From Rhizobium bangladeshense (GTDB lineage: Bacteria; Pseudomonadota; Alphaproteobacteria; Rhizobiales; Rhizobiaceae): a stretch of DNA of 64,000 nt. The DNA lies in NCBI RefSeq assembly GCF_017357245.1, contig NZ_CP071612.1:437001-501000 (forward strand), in the 5' to 3' direction. Each line of letters opens with the position of its first letter. Positions within the stretch are counted from its first letter, which is position 1. The position numbers were made by a program, and so were the translations under genes. The notes beneath the pieces are model-generated. The model was not told the origin of the DNA. It ran no database searches and worked only from the letters and a program-made list of their open reading frames with translations. Shown here piece after piece: positions 62,634-64,000 of this stretch.

Positions 62634-64000
62634 CTAGTGCGAGGCCGCCTCGCTTGCCGCCGCCGGCTCTTCGCGCGTCTGGCGGTGACCGACGGGTATC
62701 AGCCAGGTGGTGAAGAAGGTCAGCACCGCGACGACGACCACGCCCCAGAAGCTCCAGTGCAGGGCGGCGTCGAAGATGGTTCGGATCGCAGGATCGGCGG
62801 CGAGCGCCGCGAGCCCGGTCGGCTGGTTCAGCGCATTGTGCAGGGCGGCAGCCGTTTCGCCACTGGCATGGTGGCTGATGCCGGCGTTCAGGATGGCGCC
62901 GAGCACGGTGGCGCCGAGAGTGTTGCCGAGGCTGCGGGCAAAGATGATTGAGGCCGTGGCGCTGCCGCGCATCGACCATTCGACACTGTCCTGCACCAGT
63001 ACGATGCTCGTCAGGCTGATGAGGCCCATGCCGAAACCCATGAAGAAGGAGCCGGCGCCGGCCAGAACAGGCGAGCTTTCGGGCGTCAGGAACAGAAGGA
63101 AGCAGGCGCCGAACGGAAACATCAGGCTCCCGACGCGCAAGGTGCGGCGGATGCCAAAGGCCCTGTAGAAGCGGCTGGAGAGAATCACCGCCAAAGGCCA
63201 GCCGACGATCAGCATGGTGAGCGTAAAGCCGGCGACAACAGGGGAGCGGCCGAGCACGCCCTGCACATAGATCGGCAGGATGGTGGAAAGTCCGATCAGC
63301 GCCATGCCGGCAAGCAGGGTGGCCGCATTGCTGGTCGCGATCAGCCGGCGGCTCCAGAGTGCGATCGAAATGATCGGCTCCGGCGCCCTTTTCTCCTGGG
63401 CGAGGAAGAAAATGCCTGAGACGATGAAGAGGGCGAAAAGCGACAGCAGGATCCAGGCGCTCGCTTTTGTTTCCGTCAGCATGATGAGCAGTGCGACGAT
63501 CGAGATCGAGAACAGCACCGATCCGAGGTAATCGATCCTTGCCTGCTTGTGCGCGATGTCCTCCTTCAGGAAGACCATGAAAGCGACGATCGAGACGATG
63601 CCGATCGGCAGGTTGATCCAGAAGATCCAGGCCCAGGAAAAGCTGTCGACGATAATGCCGCCGGCAAGCGGTCCGACGACGGCCGACGTCGCCCAGATGG
63701 TTGCCATCGCGCCCTGCACGCGGCCGCGTTCCTCGAGCTTGAAGAGATCGCCGATAATGGTCATCGTCACCGGCTGGATCGCGCCGGCGCCGAGCCCCTG
63801 CAAGAGCCGGAAGAACACCAGCGACATCATCGACCAGGCGAGGCCGCAGAGCAGAGAGCCGGCGAGAAAGATCAGGATGCCGCCGATCAGCACCGGCTTG
63901 CGCCCGAAAATATCGGAAAGCTTGCCGTAGATGACCGTGGTCGTCGACTGCGCCAGCAGGAAGGCCGAAAACACCCAGCTGTAATAGGAAAAGCCGCCGA
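62634..64000 (-). CDS. MFS multidrug efflux protein (DHA2/EmrB type), 5' end outside window
   Basis: The frame is open through the right edge, so the N-terminus and first helices lie beyond; 454 codons are visible with about 12 hydrophobic segments. Motifs YGKLSDIFGRKPVLIGGILIFLAGSLLCG (MFS motif A region) and WAWIFWINLPIGIVSIVAF are typical of 14-helix drug:H+ antiporters. The substrate is unknown. It converges on the BacA-like transporter with 36 bp between stops. The ATG/GTG nearest the right edge is internal. Confidence 0.88.
   Translation of the reverse strand, partial: GGFSYYSWVFSAFLLAQSTTTVIYGKLSDIFGRKPVLIGGILIFLAGSLLCGLAWSMMSLVFFRLLQGLGAGAIQPVTMTIIGDLFKLEERGRVQGAMATIWATSAVVGPLAGGIIVDSFSWAWIFWINLPIGIVSIVAFMVFLKEDIAHKQARIDYLGSVLFSISIVALLIMLTETKASAWILLSLFALFIVSGIFFLAQEKRAPEPIISIALWSRRLIATSNAATLLAGMALIGLSTILPIYVQGVLGRSPVVAGFTLTMLIVGWPLAVILSSRFYRAFGIRRTLRVGSLMFPFGACFLLFLTPESSPVLAGAGSFFMGFGMGLISLTSIVLVQDSVEWSMRGSATASIIFARSLGNTLGATVLGAILNAGISHHASGETAAALHNALNQPTGLAALAADPAIRTIFDAALHWSFWGVVVVAVLTFFTTWLIPVGHRQTREEPAAASEAASH

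Overview
The window looks like chromosomal DNA of a fast-growing Rhizobium of the etli/leguminosarum/phaseoli group. This is inferred from recognised genes and elements: the rpmH-rnpA-yidC block beside engB, the frcBCAK fructose transport set with its ROK regulator, neighbouring frk, otsA and pgi, an alpha-r14 (NfeR1-type) small RNA, rhizobial intergenic mosaic repeats, high GC and DUF982/PRC-barrel proteins. I saw no transposase, integrase, phage module, plasmid replication system or CRISPR array. Genes are cut at both ends: a fasciclin protein at the left and an MFS efflux pump at the right.

Layout. 1-9.6 kb: fasciclin protein, HWE/HisKA_2 sensor kinase, engB, yidC-rnpA-rpmH, a chemoreceptor, a second sensor kinase and tRNA-Arg(ACG). 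9.6-15.5 kb: a looser stretch of small exported or hypothetical proteins, a winged-helix-like protein whose 3' end is built from palindromic repeats, a PmtA-like methyltransferase, an aldo/keto reductase, a mosaic repeat and a three-hairpin anti-Shine-Dalgarno sRNA. 15.5-22.4 kb: a lipoprotein hydrolase, a probable hydroxyproline catabolic pair behind a perfect 24-bp palindrome, and a CadC-like TPR regulator divergent from a cupin and a RidA protein. 22.4-28.1 kb: the fructose system (ROK regulator, FucU/RbsD mutarotase, frcBCAK). 28.2-41 kb: pyrC, a diguanylate cyclase, a TetR/NmrA/DUF1772 divergon, pyrE, fructokinase, otsA, pgi and fadD. 41-51 kb: PRC-barrel protein, beta-mannosidase, a glyoxalase-like protein, a four-gene osmoprotectant-type ABC transporter, a LysR regulator with two HTH domains, and cutC. 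51.3-60.5 kb: a probable L-fucose (6-deoxyhexose) uptake and oxidation cluster with its own GntR regulator. 60.6 kb to the end: an SbmA/BacA-like ABC transporter with fused ATPase, and the MFS pump.

How it fits together. Sugar handling dominates: fructose enters through FrcBCA and can be phosphorylated by Frk and isomerised by Pgi; L-fucose would enter through the second CUT2 transporter, be mutarotated (FucU), oxidised (aldo/keto dehydrogenase) and dehydrated (UxaA family). Two copies of one AT-rich motif, in front of the transporter operon and in front of the catabolic operon, suggest both are controlled by the divergent tandem-HTH GntR protein.

Most notable non-coding signals: the CTCCTCC-loop sRNA at about 15.22-15.34 kb, the 20-bp palindrome family at 11.34-11.46 kb, the shared operator of the fucose cluster, hairpins placed just after both CUT2 binding-protein genes, and a possible unannotated small gene translationally coupled to the first sensor kinase. 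All calls rest on reading the sequence and recalling protein families; no database search was run.
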